The position numbers and the translations under genes were made by a program. Source: Azorinus chamasolen (taxonomy: Eukaryota; Mollusca; Bivalvia; Cardiida; Solecurtidae). Taken from it: 64,000 nt of DNA. How positions within the stretch are numbered: position 1 is the first letter of the stretch; every line of letters starts with the position of its first letter. The DNA lies in the NCBI GenBank assembly GCA_963576725.1, contig OY755238.1, forward strand, positions 23,309,845-23,373,844, given 5' to 3'. This document shows positions 42,901 to 54,257 of the stretch, in pieces. The notes beneath the pieces are model-generated. The model did not search any database and was not told the origin of the DNA. It saw only the letters and a program-made list of their open reading frames with translations.

Positions 42901-42919
42901 ATTTCATGGTAAATATACA

Positions 42920-43151
42920 TTAACGCCTTCCATCATATAAACGTTTTTTGCATTTGCAAACAGAGTAGACCCAGATCAAACAGCCCCTGAAGGATCTGAT
43001 CAAGGTCTGTTCTGTTTGCTTATGAAATTACAATCTATATGAAAACCAATGCGGAATAACTCATGTGTACATATGCCATCGTAAAAATCAGCTAATATAT
43101 ATTCATGATTTCATTATTACTTAGATGAATACTGATCAGGACAGGGGTTAA
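42920..43151. mobile_element. TTAA-flanked MITE, TA-1 relative
   Basis: TTAACGCCTTCCATCATATA to GATCAGGACAGGGGTTAA; core GCAAACAGAGTAGACCCAGA / GGTCTGTTCTGTTTGCTTAT. Confidence 0.75.
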
Positions 43152-43202
43152 TATGTTGTAAATTTGTCAAAAGGAGGGCCTTAGATGTCTTTGTATAAGT
43201 AT

Positions 43203-43400
43203 TTAACTTGAGTATTTAGCCTGCTGTGCAAATTATTTTTTCAGAATTTGTCACCTCTTACATTTTCAAAATTCAAGCTATAATCAATTTGTCTACCAAA
43301 ATGCAATGAGGGTGTCAAACAGTTTGGGTCCTGGTGAGACGCCGATCCAAACTGTTTGCATAGGTTTTCACTCATCAGCCCATAGTAGGCTAAAGGTTAA
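43203..43400. mobile_element. TTAA-flanked MITE, family TA-2
   Basis: Ends with CATAGTAGGCTAAAGGTTAA; interior CAGGGTGTCAAACAGTTTGG-type sequence (here ATGAGGGTGTCAAACAGTTT) matches 5328 and 17713. Confidence 0.8.
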
Positions 43401-43706
43401 AGTCTGACAATGTGATTTAGGCAAGAGAAGCAAATGTACTTGCTAATACACCATAAAGATTTACTCCTTCGGATATATACAATAGTCTGGTCCCGAGATA
43501 AAATGCTATTTCCATGTAGTTTACTTAGTATATGAACGAAACAGAACCTACAATGCCCTTTATCCTCAACAAAAATAAAATAACAATCCGAATGTCATAC
43601 CATTTGAACACTACTGAGACACATAGTCATTCATTAGGCCTCTCATCCGGAACCGAGCTGTTAGCACACTAATCCAATTCGTCCGCAGTGTACTAACTAT
43701 TAACTA

Positions 43707-43883
43707 CAGTAAAATCTCTCTAAACCGGACGTACAAACCAGTATTAATGGCGCTCTGTAAGACAGGTAATAATTTAATGCAGGGTGAAGCTTTCTGCATG
43801 ACTTGTAGCCTGCATTAAGCAGCCACCTGCTTAAAAAGGTAAAAATCTTCTTTACAAAAATCTAGTTTAAATGGGTTTTACTA
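43707..43883. mobile_element. Pogo-like MITE with shortened palindrome
   Basis: CAGTAAAATCTCTCTAAACC to TTTAAATGGGTTTTACTA; part of the left arm including the tip is deleted (GCAGGGTGAAGCTTTCTGCA). Confidence 0.8.
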
Positions 43884-44089
43884 TACATGTATATGGTCAG
43901 TATTAATAGAGCCTGTTGCCTGTTTCTATCCATTAGTTTGTTTATATTCCGTCCGTCCAAAATATAGAGAACTCAGACAAAAGTATTTTAAACCATATTT
44001 AACTGTCAATAAATACTCTAACCTCAGGTCGTCAGACTCCATGTATGAAATCACCAGCTTATGTTAATGCTTAAACTCTGCATTTAAAT

Positions 44090-44310
44090 AAGACACAAAA
44101 TGAAAATGGACGGTACAATTTGCTCACTGGCAATATATTTAGAACAAATATAGGGAGTGTTTCCGCTCTTCTTTCTCTGAAAACCATGTATCACATACAT
44201 ATTTGTATAATTAACATGTACTTCACAATTTTCACGAATTCGATTATTGGCTATATATGTACTTTATGCAACTTAATGCCAAATAAAATATATGTTATGT
44301 TATGATTTTG
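44090..44310 (+). pseudogene. Possible LINE 3' end
   Basis: TTTATGCAACTTAATGCCAA then AATAAAATATATGTTATGTT resembles a LINE 3' end with a short tandem tail. No coding motif is left, so this is tentative. Confidence 0.35.
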
Positions 44311-44491
44311 GATAGTTTTGTATAATTATCTCGAAAGAAGTTCATCAGGATAGTAATACAATTATTTTAAGCAAGTTCGAGGGACTTATCCTATTTGTTT
44401 TTACCTTGGTGACAGTTTCGGTACTCCATTGGATAATGGGGTTTTGTATACCGAAACACCATCAGTATTACCTATACTCAGTCTTTACCCT

Positions 44492-44656
44492 TTAACCTCT
44501 TCACCGCCAATGTCACAAAAATGCACCACGACAAATAGTGCAGTCCAAGATCAGACACCGCCTTTATTTATTTATCCCATATCCTTATTTTACCAAATGA
44601 TTGAACAAAAATACTTTGCAGAAGACAATTAGGAAGTTTGGCGCCAACAGGGTTAA
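44492..44656. mobile_element. TTAA-flanked MITE with CACCGCCAA ends
   Basis: TTAACCTCTTCACCGCCAAT and TTTGGCGCCAACAGGGTTAA are imperfect inverted ends. Confidence 0.65.
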
Positions 44657-44850
44657 CCCACTGAGGAAAGTTTCGTAGAAAAATGTCAACGAGTTGATCT
44701 ATTTAGCATTTCTTTTCAACCAAGCGGTCAGAGAAGTTAACAGATTGGACCACTGATTAGACGCTGAGTTACTCAGTGTCCCTTCTGGATCCGAACTGTT
44801 TGCATGGGTTATAATTCATCGAATCGAAGCATGCTAAACTTTAATGACTC
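44653..44850. mobile_element. TTAA-type MITE sharing its first TTAA with the previous element
   Basis: Opens TTAACCCACTGAGGAAAG and holds the hairpin CAGTGTCCCTTCTGGATCCG; right end decayed (GCATGCTAAACTTTAA). Confidence 0.5.
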
Positions 44851-44920
44851 TTTTGTTAACACAGTCACTTACCGGATGTAAAATCCGGAAAAAATATCAG
44901 TCTATGCATTACCCCTGTAT

Positions 44921-45105
44921 AGCATAACCCCTCTAAACCGGAATTTTGGTACTGAGTAATTTATTTATTTTAAGCAGGTGACTACTTAATGCAGAGTGAA
45001 AGTCATGCACAAAGCTCCTCTGGGAACTTTCAGCTGCTACCTGTCTTACAGACCAGCATTAATAATGATTTGAATGACTTAGAGAGGTTTAGAGATGTTT
45101 TACTG
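44921..45105. mobile_element. Degenerate pogo-like MITE (CCGGA subtype)
   Basis: AGCATAACCCCTCTAAACCG to TTTAGAGATGTTTTACTG; one arm shortened. Confidence 0.75.
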
Positions 45106-45320
45106 TACCTTATGAATATCAATGTAAAATATGACAATGCATGAATATTTATTAGCTGAATTTTATAATGGCGATATGAACAAGAAGAATGATCATGACA
45201 CGGACTGCCTGTAGAATCATATCTATAGTGGTTCTTAATGAAATAGAACAGACCTGTAGCAGTTGTCTGATCAGGATGTATTCTGTTTGCAGATGCGTCA
45301 AATCAAGTCTCTACCAGATA

Positions 45321-45524
45321 CAGTAAAACCTCTCTATAACGGCCATTGGATTGTGTTAATCAATTGGTATTCAGGGCAGGTGGCTGATTAAAGCAAAGTG
45401 AAAGTAAAACAGAACGCTCCTATAGGAGCGTTCTGTTTTACTTTCACCTTGCTTTAAGTAGCCACCTGCCCTTAACACGACATTTTTTATGTAATTTAGT
45501 AGCCGTTATAGAAAGGTTTTACTG
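45321..45524. mobile_element. Pogo-like palindromic MITE (CGGCCA subtype), TA-flanked
   Basis: CAGTAAAACCTCTCTATAAC to TATAGAAAGGTTTTACTG; perfect tip CGCTCCTATAGGAGCG. Very similar to 35993-36185. Confidence 0.95.
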
Positions 45525-45529
45525 TAATG

Positions 45530-46002
45530 TTAATAGACTTACATCATTTTAAATATAAGCACTGTCAATTAAGATCGGATCTTTCATCCCCCTGCTTAAT
45601 TTCCGGGTTTTTAAATACCATAAAGCAATAGCATTGATTCTGAACATGAAAGATGATCGAAGTGATAGCAAATGTTTCATTGACATGAAAACTCATAACT
45701 AAACATTCGGCTTGAAATGAGAGGTAATTACTCGATCATCCTCGAATGCTGTGCACCGTTGTGTGGTATCTCTGGGACATGTGATTCACGATGTCTGATT
45801 CGTATGATGTGACAGGTAACCGAACTTCAACATGCATGGTTTTCAAAGTTGCATAATTTCCTGTAGGTGATTTTCTCAACGTGTAGTCTGCGTTGACAGT
45901 TTTGCAGTATTGTAATGTGCAAACATCTATCTAATATCTAATATAACATTCTAAGTAATATTAGTTACAAGTTCCCACATGGCGCACACACTCATTAGCA
46001 GC
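45530..46002. other. No gene recognised
   Basis: Spacer before the minisatellite. Confidence 0.3.
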
Positions 46003-47875
46003 TGGAATACAGAGACTAGTACAAGTATGAGGCTACACTGTGCGCCAAGCCTGTAATACAGATACTAGTATGAGGCTACACTGTGCGCCAAGCCTCTAAT
46101 ACAGAGACTAGTACAGGTATGAGGATACACTGTGCGCCAAGCCTCTAATACAGAGACTAGTACAAGTATGAGACTACACTGTGCGCCAAGCCTCTAATAC
46201 AGAGACTAGTACAAGTATGAGGCTACACTGTGCGCCAAATTCTAATACAGAGACTAGTACAAGTATGAGGCTACACTTTTCGCCAAGCCGCTAATACAGA
46301 GACTAGTACAAGTATGAGGCTACACTGTGCGCCAAGCTTCTAATACAGAGACTAGTACAAGTATAAGGCTACACTGTGCGCCAAGCCTCTAATACAGAGA
46401 CTAGTACAAGTATAAGGCTATACTGTTCGCCAAGCCTCTAATACAGAGACTAATACAAGTATAATGCTACACTGTTCGCCAAGTCTCTAATACAGAGACT
46501 AGTACAAGTATGAGGCTACACTGTGCGCCAAGCCTCTAATACAGAGACTAGTACAAGTATGAGGCTACACTGTGCGCCAAGCCTCTAATACTGAGACTAG
46601 TATGAGGCTACACTGTGCGCCAAGCATCTAATACAGACACTAGTACAAGTATGAGGTTACACTGTGTGCAAAGCCTCTAATACAGAGACTAGTACAAGTA
46701 TGAGGCTACACTGTGTGCCAAGCCTCTAATTCAGAGACTAGTACAGGTATAAGGCTACACTGTGCGCCAAGCCTCAAATACAGATATTAGTACAAGTATG
46801 ATGCTATACTGTGCGCCAAGCCTATAATACAGAGACTAGTACAAGTATGAGGCTACACTGTGCGCCAAGCCTCTAATACAGAGACTAGTACAAGTATGAG
46901 GCGCGCCAAGCCTCTAATACAGAGATTAGTACAAGTGTAAGGCTACACTGTGCGCCAAGCCTCTAATACAGAGACTAGTACAAGTATGAGGCTACACTGT
47001 GCGCCACGCCTCTAATACAGAGACTAGTACAAGTATGAGGCTACACTGTGCGCCAAGCCTCTAATACAAAGACTAGTACTAGTATAAGGCTACACTGTGC
47101 GCCAAGCCTCTAATACAGAGTCTAGTACTAGTATGAGGCTACACTGTGCACCAAACCTCTAATACAGAGAGTAGTACAAGTATGAGGCTACACTGTGCGC
47201 AAAGCCTTTAATACAGATACTAGTACAAGTACGAGGCTACACTGTACGCCAAGCCTCTAATACAGAGACAAGTACAAGTATGAGGCTACACTGTGCGCCA
47301 AGCTTCTAATACAGAGACTAGTACAATAGTGAGGCTACACTGTGCGCCAAGCCTCTAATACAGAGACTAGTACAAGTACGATGCTACACTGTGCGCCAAG
47401 CCTCTAATACAGAGACTAGTACATGAATGAGGCTACTATGTGCGCCAAGCCTCTAATACAGAGACTAGTACAAGGCTACACTATGCACCAAGCCTCTAAT
47501 ACAGATACTAGTACAAGGGTACAATGTGCGCCAAGCCTCTAATACAGAGACTAGTATGAGGCTACACTGTGCGCCAAGCCTCTAATACAGAGACTAGTAC
47601 AAGTATGAGGATACACTGTGCGCCAAGCCTCTAATACAGATACTAGTACAAGTACGAGGCTACACTGTGCGCCAAGCCTCTAATAAGAGACTAGTACAAG
47701 TATGAGGCTACACTGTGCGCCAAGCCTCTAATACAGATACTAGTACAAGTATGAGGCTACACTGTGCACCAAGCCTCTAATAAGAGACTAGTACAAGTAT
47801 GAGGCTACACTGTGCACCAAGCCTCTAATAAGAGACTAGTACAAGTATGAGGCTACACTGTGCGCCAAGCCTCTA
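46003..47875. repeat. 49-bp minisatellite, about 38 units
   Basis: The unit runs CTCTAATACAGAGACTAGTA, CAAGTATGAGGCTACACTGT, GCGCCAAGC. Units about 43 bp long lacking TACAAG occur (e.g. near 46590 and 47545), and late units have ATAAGAG. No meaningful reading frame. Confidence 0.95.
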
Positions 47876-47880
47876 AGGTA

Positions 47881-48089
47881 TAGTTATTCCTTCACTCCAT
47901 AATTATTTATTTTAGAAATTATGATAGCATGACTATTAATTAGTTTTTTGTTATTATGGTATATGAACACAGGACATTTTGGTTAAACTGTAGAATTATA
48001 TCTAGATTATACCATAAACAAACGGTACAGACCCTGTGTCTACTCTGTTTGCAAATGCGTGAAAAGACGTATTTATAGAGTAAAGTTAA
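47881..48089. mobile_element. TTAA-type MITE (TA-1 subfamily) directly abutting the minisatellite
   Basis: CCTTCACTCCATAATTATTT.., CAGACCCTGTGTCTACTCTG (hairpin deleted), and the end GAGTAAAGTTAA. Confidence 0.6.
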
Positions 48090-48409
48090 GGTACATGTAG
48101 TTTCGATCCGTCAGCTACAGACATGTAACATAGAACAAAATGGAAAACAAACGTTGTATTACTTTGTACAATGCGTGTATAGTTATATATGAACACACGC
48201 ACTAAACTTACATTTGGACACAGTTTCAACTACACAAATACAAATAGATAACCTGTTTATCTTATGAATTATAGTTTGTATAAAAGTATTTTTATGTTTG
48301 TTAATTTTACTTTATCTTTTGCCCAATGAATATTCGTGTAAGGAAATATGACAACATAAATATGAATTAGATGAATTGTCGCAACGGAACATGAACACTG
48401 ATTATTGGA

Positions 48410-48629
48410 TTATCCCTTTCCCTGGTGAATATTCATAGAGTAAATAATGACGTCATAATTATTAGTAAGATTATTTTTATAATGGCTTATGAACACGACA
48501 TGTTTGCTCCAAGAAGAAGCTGTAGAAGCAGATCTATATTGACCATAAGCAAACAGAGCAGACCCTGATCAGACGGCCTACTCTGTTTGCAGATGCGCCA
48601 AAATGCGCTTACATAAGGGAAAGGGTTAT
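48410..48629. mobile_element. TTAA-type MITE (TA-1 subfamily)
   Basis: TTATCCCTTTCCCTGGTGAA to CATAAGGGAAAGGGTTA; GCAAACAGAGCAGACCCTGA present, hairpin shortened to GACGGCCTACTC. Confidence 0.75.
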
Positions 48630-49129
48630 TACAGAAATTGCATAAACAGACATATACATGTATATAATTTCAGCAAACAGTACACACTGATCAGACGACT
48701 CCTTGAGAAACCGTCAGAACTGGATCTACTTCATTTTTATAATTATGCTTATCTATTGGGTAAAGGATAAGATCTAGAGCAATATCATTTTCCGTGAATT
48801 TTGTACAATTCCCTAACTTGGTCTACGCACTTATTCTATTATAAAAGTATTTTACTGACCTCTTAGATTACGAAAGATGAACATTTACAAATACAGTCGA
48901 CATTCATCATATATAAAACTCAAATTACAATATATTAACAGGTGATCGTTTGTACGTACCTTGTTTGCTCTATTTCATGCACACATGTGGTTGGTCTACT
49001 GCATACAGTATTGTTGAGCAGCTGTGACCTTTAGGACCAGTCCACCCGTAGAGGTAAAACGAGTCACAAACCATGTATTTGTACCGGAGTTACCTGTGGT
49101 TATACAGACAAGTAATAAGCATATATATG
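48630..49129. other. No gene; TA-1 core fragment at about 48670-48775
   Basis: CAGTACACACTGATCAGACG, CCTTGAGAAACCGTC and a TGGGTAAAGG end; otherwise nothing. Confidence 0.4.
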
Positions 49130-49323
49130 CAGTAAACCTCTCTATAACGACCACTAAATTGTGTTAATTAGTTGGTATTTTGGGCAGGTGGTTGCTTAAA
49201 GCAAGGTAAAAGTAAAACAGAACGGTCTTATAGGAGCGTTCTGTTTTACTTTCACCTTGCTTTAAGTAGCCACTTGCCTTTAACACAAAATATTTTAGTG
49301 GCCGTTATAGAGGGGTTTTATTG
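49130..49323. mobile_element. Pogo-like palindromic MITE (CGGCCA subtype)
   Basis: CAGTAAACCTCTCTATAACG to TTATAGAGGGGTTTTATTG; tip GGTCTTATAGGAGC shows one changed base. Confidence 0.9.
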
Positions 49324-49739
49324 TATATACTAATACTGCACGATTACTACGAGCTTCTTGTGACAACCATTATCCACTTACCCATAAATTAGAATGGTTG
49401 CAACTTCTATAAATAGAAAAGTGCAATCACGGCTCAGCGCTCGAAATCGAACTATAGTACAATTTGAATGAGAGATTCCGACACAGCTAAGTGTGTCACG
49501 GGGGACAGTGTATGTTTGAACTTCCTTCAGAGAAAAAAAAGATAATTAGATAAATAGATAAAAATTCACCTCAGAAGATATGTTATTTCCAGGTTTATCA
49601 GTCTTGAAATTGTTTGGTAGAACAAAAACAAAGTAGGGGACTCTAAATCCTATCTGATGATTAAAGTAACCTATAGCCTGCACATTATTTGTACGCCATT
49701 CTTCGCCTCATAATTCAATGTATCACCTCATAACCAATG

Positions 49740-49878
49740 TGTCAATAGCAAACTGCAATCAGTGTTGTCAAACAGTTTGATTCTGATGAGACGCCGAGTA
49801 ACTCGACGTCTCATCTGGATCCAAACTGTTGGCAAAGGTAATCATGGAGCCGTCCGCGGCAGGCCAAATGTTTAAGCA
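49740..49878. mobile_element. TA-2-type MITE core with hairpin
   Basis: CAAACAGTTTGATTCTGATG, GCCGAGTAACTCGACGTCTC and CATCTGGATCCAAACTGTTG form the hairpin; GCGGCAGGCCAAATGTTTAA is the right end. Confidence 0.75.
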
Positions 49879-49919
49879 GACAATCTGATGTATACACACG
49901 ATAGTGTGAACGTAATTGT

Positions 49920-50545
49920 TGCCCCGATATACGACCCGTATACAATATATGAACGCATCACATACGTTCGATATATGACCCGTATACAATATATGAACGC
50001 ATTACATACGCTTGATATACGACCCGTATATATTAGATGCACGCATCACATAAGCTCAATATACGACCCGTATACGGTATATGAACTCATCACATACGCT
50101 TGATATACGACCCGTATATATTAGATGCACGCATCACATAAGATCGATATACGACACGTATACAATATATGAACGCCTAACATAAGGTCGATATACGACC
50201 CGTATACAATATAATTATGAACGCATCAGATACGCTTGGTGTACGACCATATACAATATATGGACGCATTACATACGCTCATTATATAACCCGTACACAC
50301 TATAATTATGAGCTCATCACATACGCCCGATAGACTACCCGTATAGAATATATGAGCGTACCACATACGCTTGGTGTACGACCCGTGTACACTCTATGAG
50401 CGCATATCATAGGTTTGCACGACCCGTATACAAAAATTAACGCATCACATGCGTTTGATGTATGACCTGTATACAATATATGTATGCAGTACATACACTC
50501 GATATACGACCTGTATATAAATATGAAAGCATTCCATACGGCAGG
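49920..50545. repeat. 44-bp tandem repeat, about 14 units
   Basis: The unit reads CGATATACGACCCGTATACA, ATATATGAACGCATCACATA, CGCT. Units become irregular to the right. The unit contains the palindromic word GTATAC. Confidence 0.9.
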
Positions 50546-51792
50546 GATGTGCAATGACCTCGTGCATTACCCCACAATTGACATAATATGTATAGCAACA
50601 GTTGCGTATTCCAATATATGCATCTGTGTTGCGTTTTGTAGCAAAGTACCTTAAACAAGGGATACAGTCTTTAGTAGTCTTTTTATCTGCATTTCTATGT
50701 TTAACAGTCATTTTGCACTCGAATCCGGTAAACAGTATAGACCATATTCGTAAGTGATGTATGCTGAAAATACTCATTTGGACAGATCCACTTAGTTGTG
50801 TGGGTTTCATGGGTCAATCTTGCGAAATAGTATTAGTTATGTACAGCCAGCATTCATGTGTTCAATATAACTGTGTCCATAGCGTCTCGTGATGAAGTTA
50901 AAATGAATCTTATCCAGATGTTCAGATAAGATGCGTAAGTTTCAATATTTTCAAAGAGACAATTTTAAGGAGTGGTCGCAATGTAGGGTTTGGTGGAGAA
51001 ATGACGATTTAAGTACGCACCTTTATCAGTAGCTCTGATCTGATCACAATGGCTTCTCATGAGAAAATCTCTCAGGAGTAAGGTAGCAGTAAACAGTAGA
51101 GTAGGGAAATATTCGAATTGGCCCCGGTCAAATTCCTTAATTCTAGTAATTGTCTGTGTTTGAAAGCTGTTTTAATGATAATAACAAAAAAGACAGGAAG
51201 TTATGTGCCAAAAGTGAGTTTTATGACTTGTTTTCAATAGACTGGGCCCAAAGGTCATGACCTCTAAATAGTGTACAGCATGAAATGAGGGTAGAATGCG
51301 AAACTAATGGTATCGGCTGCATCTGCCAAATTTACAGCGGAAATTTGAAGTGAGGTAAGAAATCAGTGAAATAGTGGAAAAAAAGTCTGGATACCTATAT
51401 TGTCTCTCTTGTTTATTTGAAAGCTACCATGGTATGGATCCTCAGCATGAAGTGCTTTGGAGCATTGCAATGTCCTGGCAGTTTCAAATCTTATGGTGAA
51501 AAGTGTCGTTTTGTTGGGTTTTTGTCATGTGTTTTCGCGGCTCGGACAAACAGAAAATTCACTCTTGGCACAGTGTGAAATCAATTTGTAGAATAAATTT
51601 TACAGTGTTTTACAATGCTTATGGATATATTTGTTTATCTAGGCCATAATCTTATTTCAGGATCTGTATTGAAAGCAAAGAGGAGCTATAGACTGTGGTA
51701 CGTGGTGAATTGTCGGCGTAAAACAAGGATCTTCTGTTGCCTGCCTCCTAAGGACTTGTTACACAGGCTACAGCAAACAATTAAAGGCTATT
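50546..51792. other. No gene; one arm of repeat R2 near 50955-51060
   Basis: AAGGAGTGGTCGCAATGTAG and GACGATTTAAGTACGCACCT match 17005-17075. The remaining sequence is unassigned. Confidence 0.4.
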
Positions 51793-52227
51793 GAGTAAAA
51801 CCCGTCTATAGCAAACACGTAACGAATGCACATACATGTATGGACTTACCAGAGCAGGTGCTTGCTTAACCCATTACCTCATAGACTATTTTTAGATACA
51901 ACCTCTTTGAATAAATCTACCAAAAAGGAGCATTAACTAGAGAAAAGGAATATTTTAGAATTTTGTAGTTTGAAACCATTGTGATAAATAGAGCATTTGC
52001 TCCTATAGGAGCAAATGCTCTATTTATCACAATGGTGTCACAAAGTGACTTTTACAGAGTCGTCAAAAATCGTCAATATGAGGGAATGGGTTAATGTAGG
52101 ATGAGATTAATGCATAAAGCTCCAACGTGAACGTTATACATATCCTTTTCCCTGCATTAAGCTTTCATCTGCCTTGAAAACCCAGATTTAGACCTATTTT
52201 GGTGGTCGCTTTAGAGAGGTTTTGCTG
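51793..52227. mobile_element. Pogo-like MITE interrupted by a TTAA MITE
   Basis: AGTAAAACCCGTCTATAGCA at left and GTGGTCGCTTTAGAGAGGTT with TTGCTG at right. The host arm GCAGGTGCTTGC continues as TTAATGTAGGATGAGATTAA once the inner element is removed. Confidence 0.85.
51866..52094. mobile_element. TTAA-flanked MITE, family TA-3, nested in a pogo-like MITE
   Basis: TTAACCCATTACCTCATAGA to ATGAGGGAATGGGTTAA, with a long central hairpin around TTTGCTCCTATAGGAGCAAA. Excision of the element plus one TTAA restores the host arm, proving TTAA duplication. Confidence 0.95.
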
Positions 52228-52547
52228 TGTATGATTTAGAACATCGATGTATTGTTCTTTTAATCGATCATGACACACATTCTGTAACTTCACGTGATAT
52301 ATTTTCTTCCTTATTCTCAATGGCTGTTCCTGTACGACCTGTAATTTAAATTAGATTAGTATCTAGCCAGGGAATGGCGGTAATATAATTGCTCACAGTC
52401 GATTGAAGTGCACAATTGTCTCTGAAAAGTTGCTTTTCGAATTAGATTATGGCTTCGGAAAGCTGTTGCTGGGATAAATGTAGCGCGTTATAGAGAGAAT
52501 CATAGTTGATCACGCAAATGTGTTGTGGCAACAAAACACGTATTCAT

Positions 52548-52770
52548 TTAACCCTTTACTCCATGAGTACTCATTTAAGAACTGGTGACGTCACTAATAT
52601 TTATCGGTGGCGTTTTCATAACAGCACATGAACTCATAAAAGTTCGACCATGAGAGAAACGATATCTTCTGTCATAAATCAAACATAACAGACCCTGATC
52701 AGACGGCTTTTATAGGACCCGTGTGATCTGGGTCTACTCTGTTTGCAAAGGCGTGTCTATGGTGTAAATA
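52548..52770. mobile_element. TTAA-type MITE (TA-1 subfamily), decayed right end
   Basis: TTAACCCTTTACTCCATGAG, then CAGACCCTGATCAGACGGC, tip GGCTTTTATAGGACCC and TCTACTCTGTTTGCAAAGGC. Confidence 0.75.
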
Positions 52771-52887
52771 GCCTTATAGTAAGACTTGGTTGGCAGTGAG
52801 ATCAAACTGAACGGCGGCTCACCAGGATTCAAGCTGTTTGACACTTTATCAGTCATTTCGCAATAGCTTAAATGAATCGCAAATATG

Positions 52888-53137
52888 TTAACCCATAGCC
52901 CGCCACTCACAACTATAATTCCATTTGCAAACAGTGTAGACCTTGATGAGAGAGCTTCTATAGGAGCTCTCTCATCTCGGTCTGCACTGTTTGCCATGGA
53001 AAATCCATGCCTGCATGCTCTATGATTTTGCCTAGGAAAATCGTTTCAATATATCCTGTATATTTTTGTAAATATTTGCCTAATTAATATTCAAAGCGGT
53101 ACGAGTGATAAAATATATGTGGCAGACTAAGGGTTAA
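52888..53137. mobile_element. TTAA-flanked MITE, family TA-4
   Basis: TTAACCCATAGCCCGCCACT at left and GTGGCAGACTAAGGGTTAA at right are imperfect inverted ends. The central hairpin pairs GCAAACAGTGTAGACC and GGTCTGCACTGTTTGC around GCTTCTATAGGAGC. Confidence 0.85.
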
Positions 53138-53382
53138 ATGATGAAAACATATGTGGCAGGCTAAGGGTTAAATGATGAAAACATATGTGGCAGGCTAAGG
53201 GTTAAATGATGAAAACATATGTGGCAGACTAAGGGTTAAATGATGAAAACATATGTGGCAGACTAAGGGTTAAATGATGAAAACATATGTGGCAGGCTAA
53301 GGGTTAAATGATGAAAACATATGTGGCAGGCTAAGGGTTAAATATGACATATGTGGCAGGCTAAGGGTTAAATGATGAAAAC
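53113..53382. repeat. 34-bp tandem array derived from the right end of the TA-4 MITE
   Basis: About eight units of TTAAATGATGAAAACATATG, TGGCAGGCTAAGGG. Most of each unit is the MITE terminus (ATATGTGGCAGRCTAAGGGT) plus flank ATGATGAAAA. Confidence 0.9.
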
Positions 53383-53774
53383 AGGCTTTGAGCAGACAAA
53401 TATGTTTTACATCAAGATAAGTTTTGTGCAGACAAATATGTTCTACACCAAGATAAGCGGCAGGTGAAATATCTATTACTGGGAAAAGATATTTTGTATT
53501 TCATTGCAATTGTGTAAGAAATAATGATATTATGAATGTTAATTAGATAAATTGTTACGCATGAAGATTTGGCCATAGCAGAAACCATAGAATCATATTT
53601 TTATTATAACATAAGCTAACAGAGCAGACCCTGATCACATGGCTCCTACAATATCTACTCTGTTTGCAAAGACGTAGAAATGCGTATTTATGGAGTAAAG
53701 GTTAAGTATTCAGACAATCAATTTCCCCTCTCCTTGGGATTGTTAAATTATATAAGTCACGTTGACACATTTTG
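53383..53774. other. Duplicated ATATGTTYTACA phrase and TA-1 core
   Basis: GAGCAGACAAATATGTTTTA and GTGCAGACAAATATGTTCTA (53387 and 53428) are a short duplication. 53605-53706 holds a TA-1 core (AACAGAGCAGACCCTGATCA) ending GGAGTAAAGGTTAA. Confidence 0.5.
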
Positions 53775-53899
53775 GTAAAATTCTCGGTTTTATTCATTCT
53801 GTTCATGAGCAGTTATCAAAAGTGCAACACTACTCACGCCCCCAAGCACTGGTTTAAGCAATGTCCACGCACACGCACACGCACGCGCACGCGCACGCG

Positions 53900-53939
<40 letters not shown>

Positions 53940-54048
53940 AACAAACAAACTAACACGCGCGCACGAGATGAGATTTAAGATTTAAAATGCCTGAACACGC
54001 ACAAGTACAAACATAAATGCAAAGGTGACAAAGAGAGTACCGCCTTGG
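53775..54048. repeat. R3 piece, CA/CG tract and R1 end
   Basis: GTTCATGAGCAGTTATCAAA (R3), then 53866-53942 CACGCACACG/CGCACGCGCA/(CA)n, then GGTGACAAAGAGAGTACCGC (R1). Chimeric junction of two dispersed repeats. Confidence 0.65.
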
Positions 54049-54210
54049 AGCGAAACATTGTAGCCATTTTAGAGGCGGACCATTGTAGCCATTTAAGAAA
54101 GTAAAGAAACAGATCTTTCAAACTCCATTAGCAGACAGAGCAGACCCTGATCTGGGTTTACTCAGTTTGCAAATGCGTGAAAACGCGTTTATATGACGGA
54201 ACGGATTAAC
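54049..54210. mobile_element. TA-1 MITE, left-truncated
   Basis: ACATTGTAGCCATTTTAGAG.. GCAGACAGAGCAGACCCTGA.. and right end GACGGAACGGATTAA; the phrase CATTGTAGCCATTT is duplicated. Confidence 0.6.
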
Positions 54211-54257
54211 AAAGGCCAATGCTGAATTTATAAAGTCAAATGACTAATCAGTGTCCA

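Noticed and set aside
46003..47875. Possible CRISPR-like array (regular repeats)
   Set aside because: Units are contiguous with no unique spacers, and the context is eukaryotic.
49888..50554. Tyr/His-rich frames on both strands (HTLDIRPVY type)
   Set aside because: They arise from the 44-bp tandem repeat.
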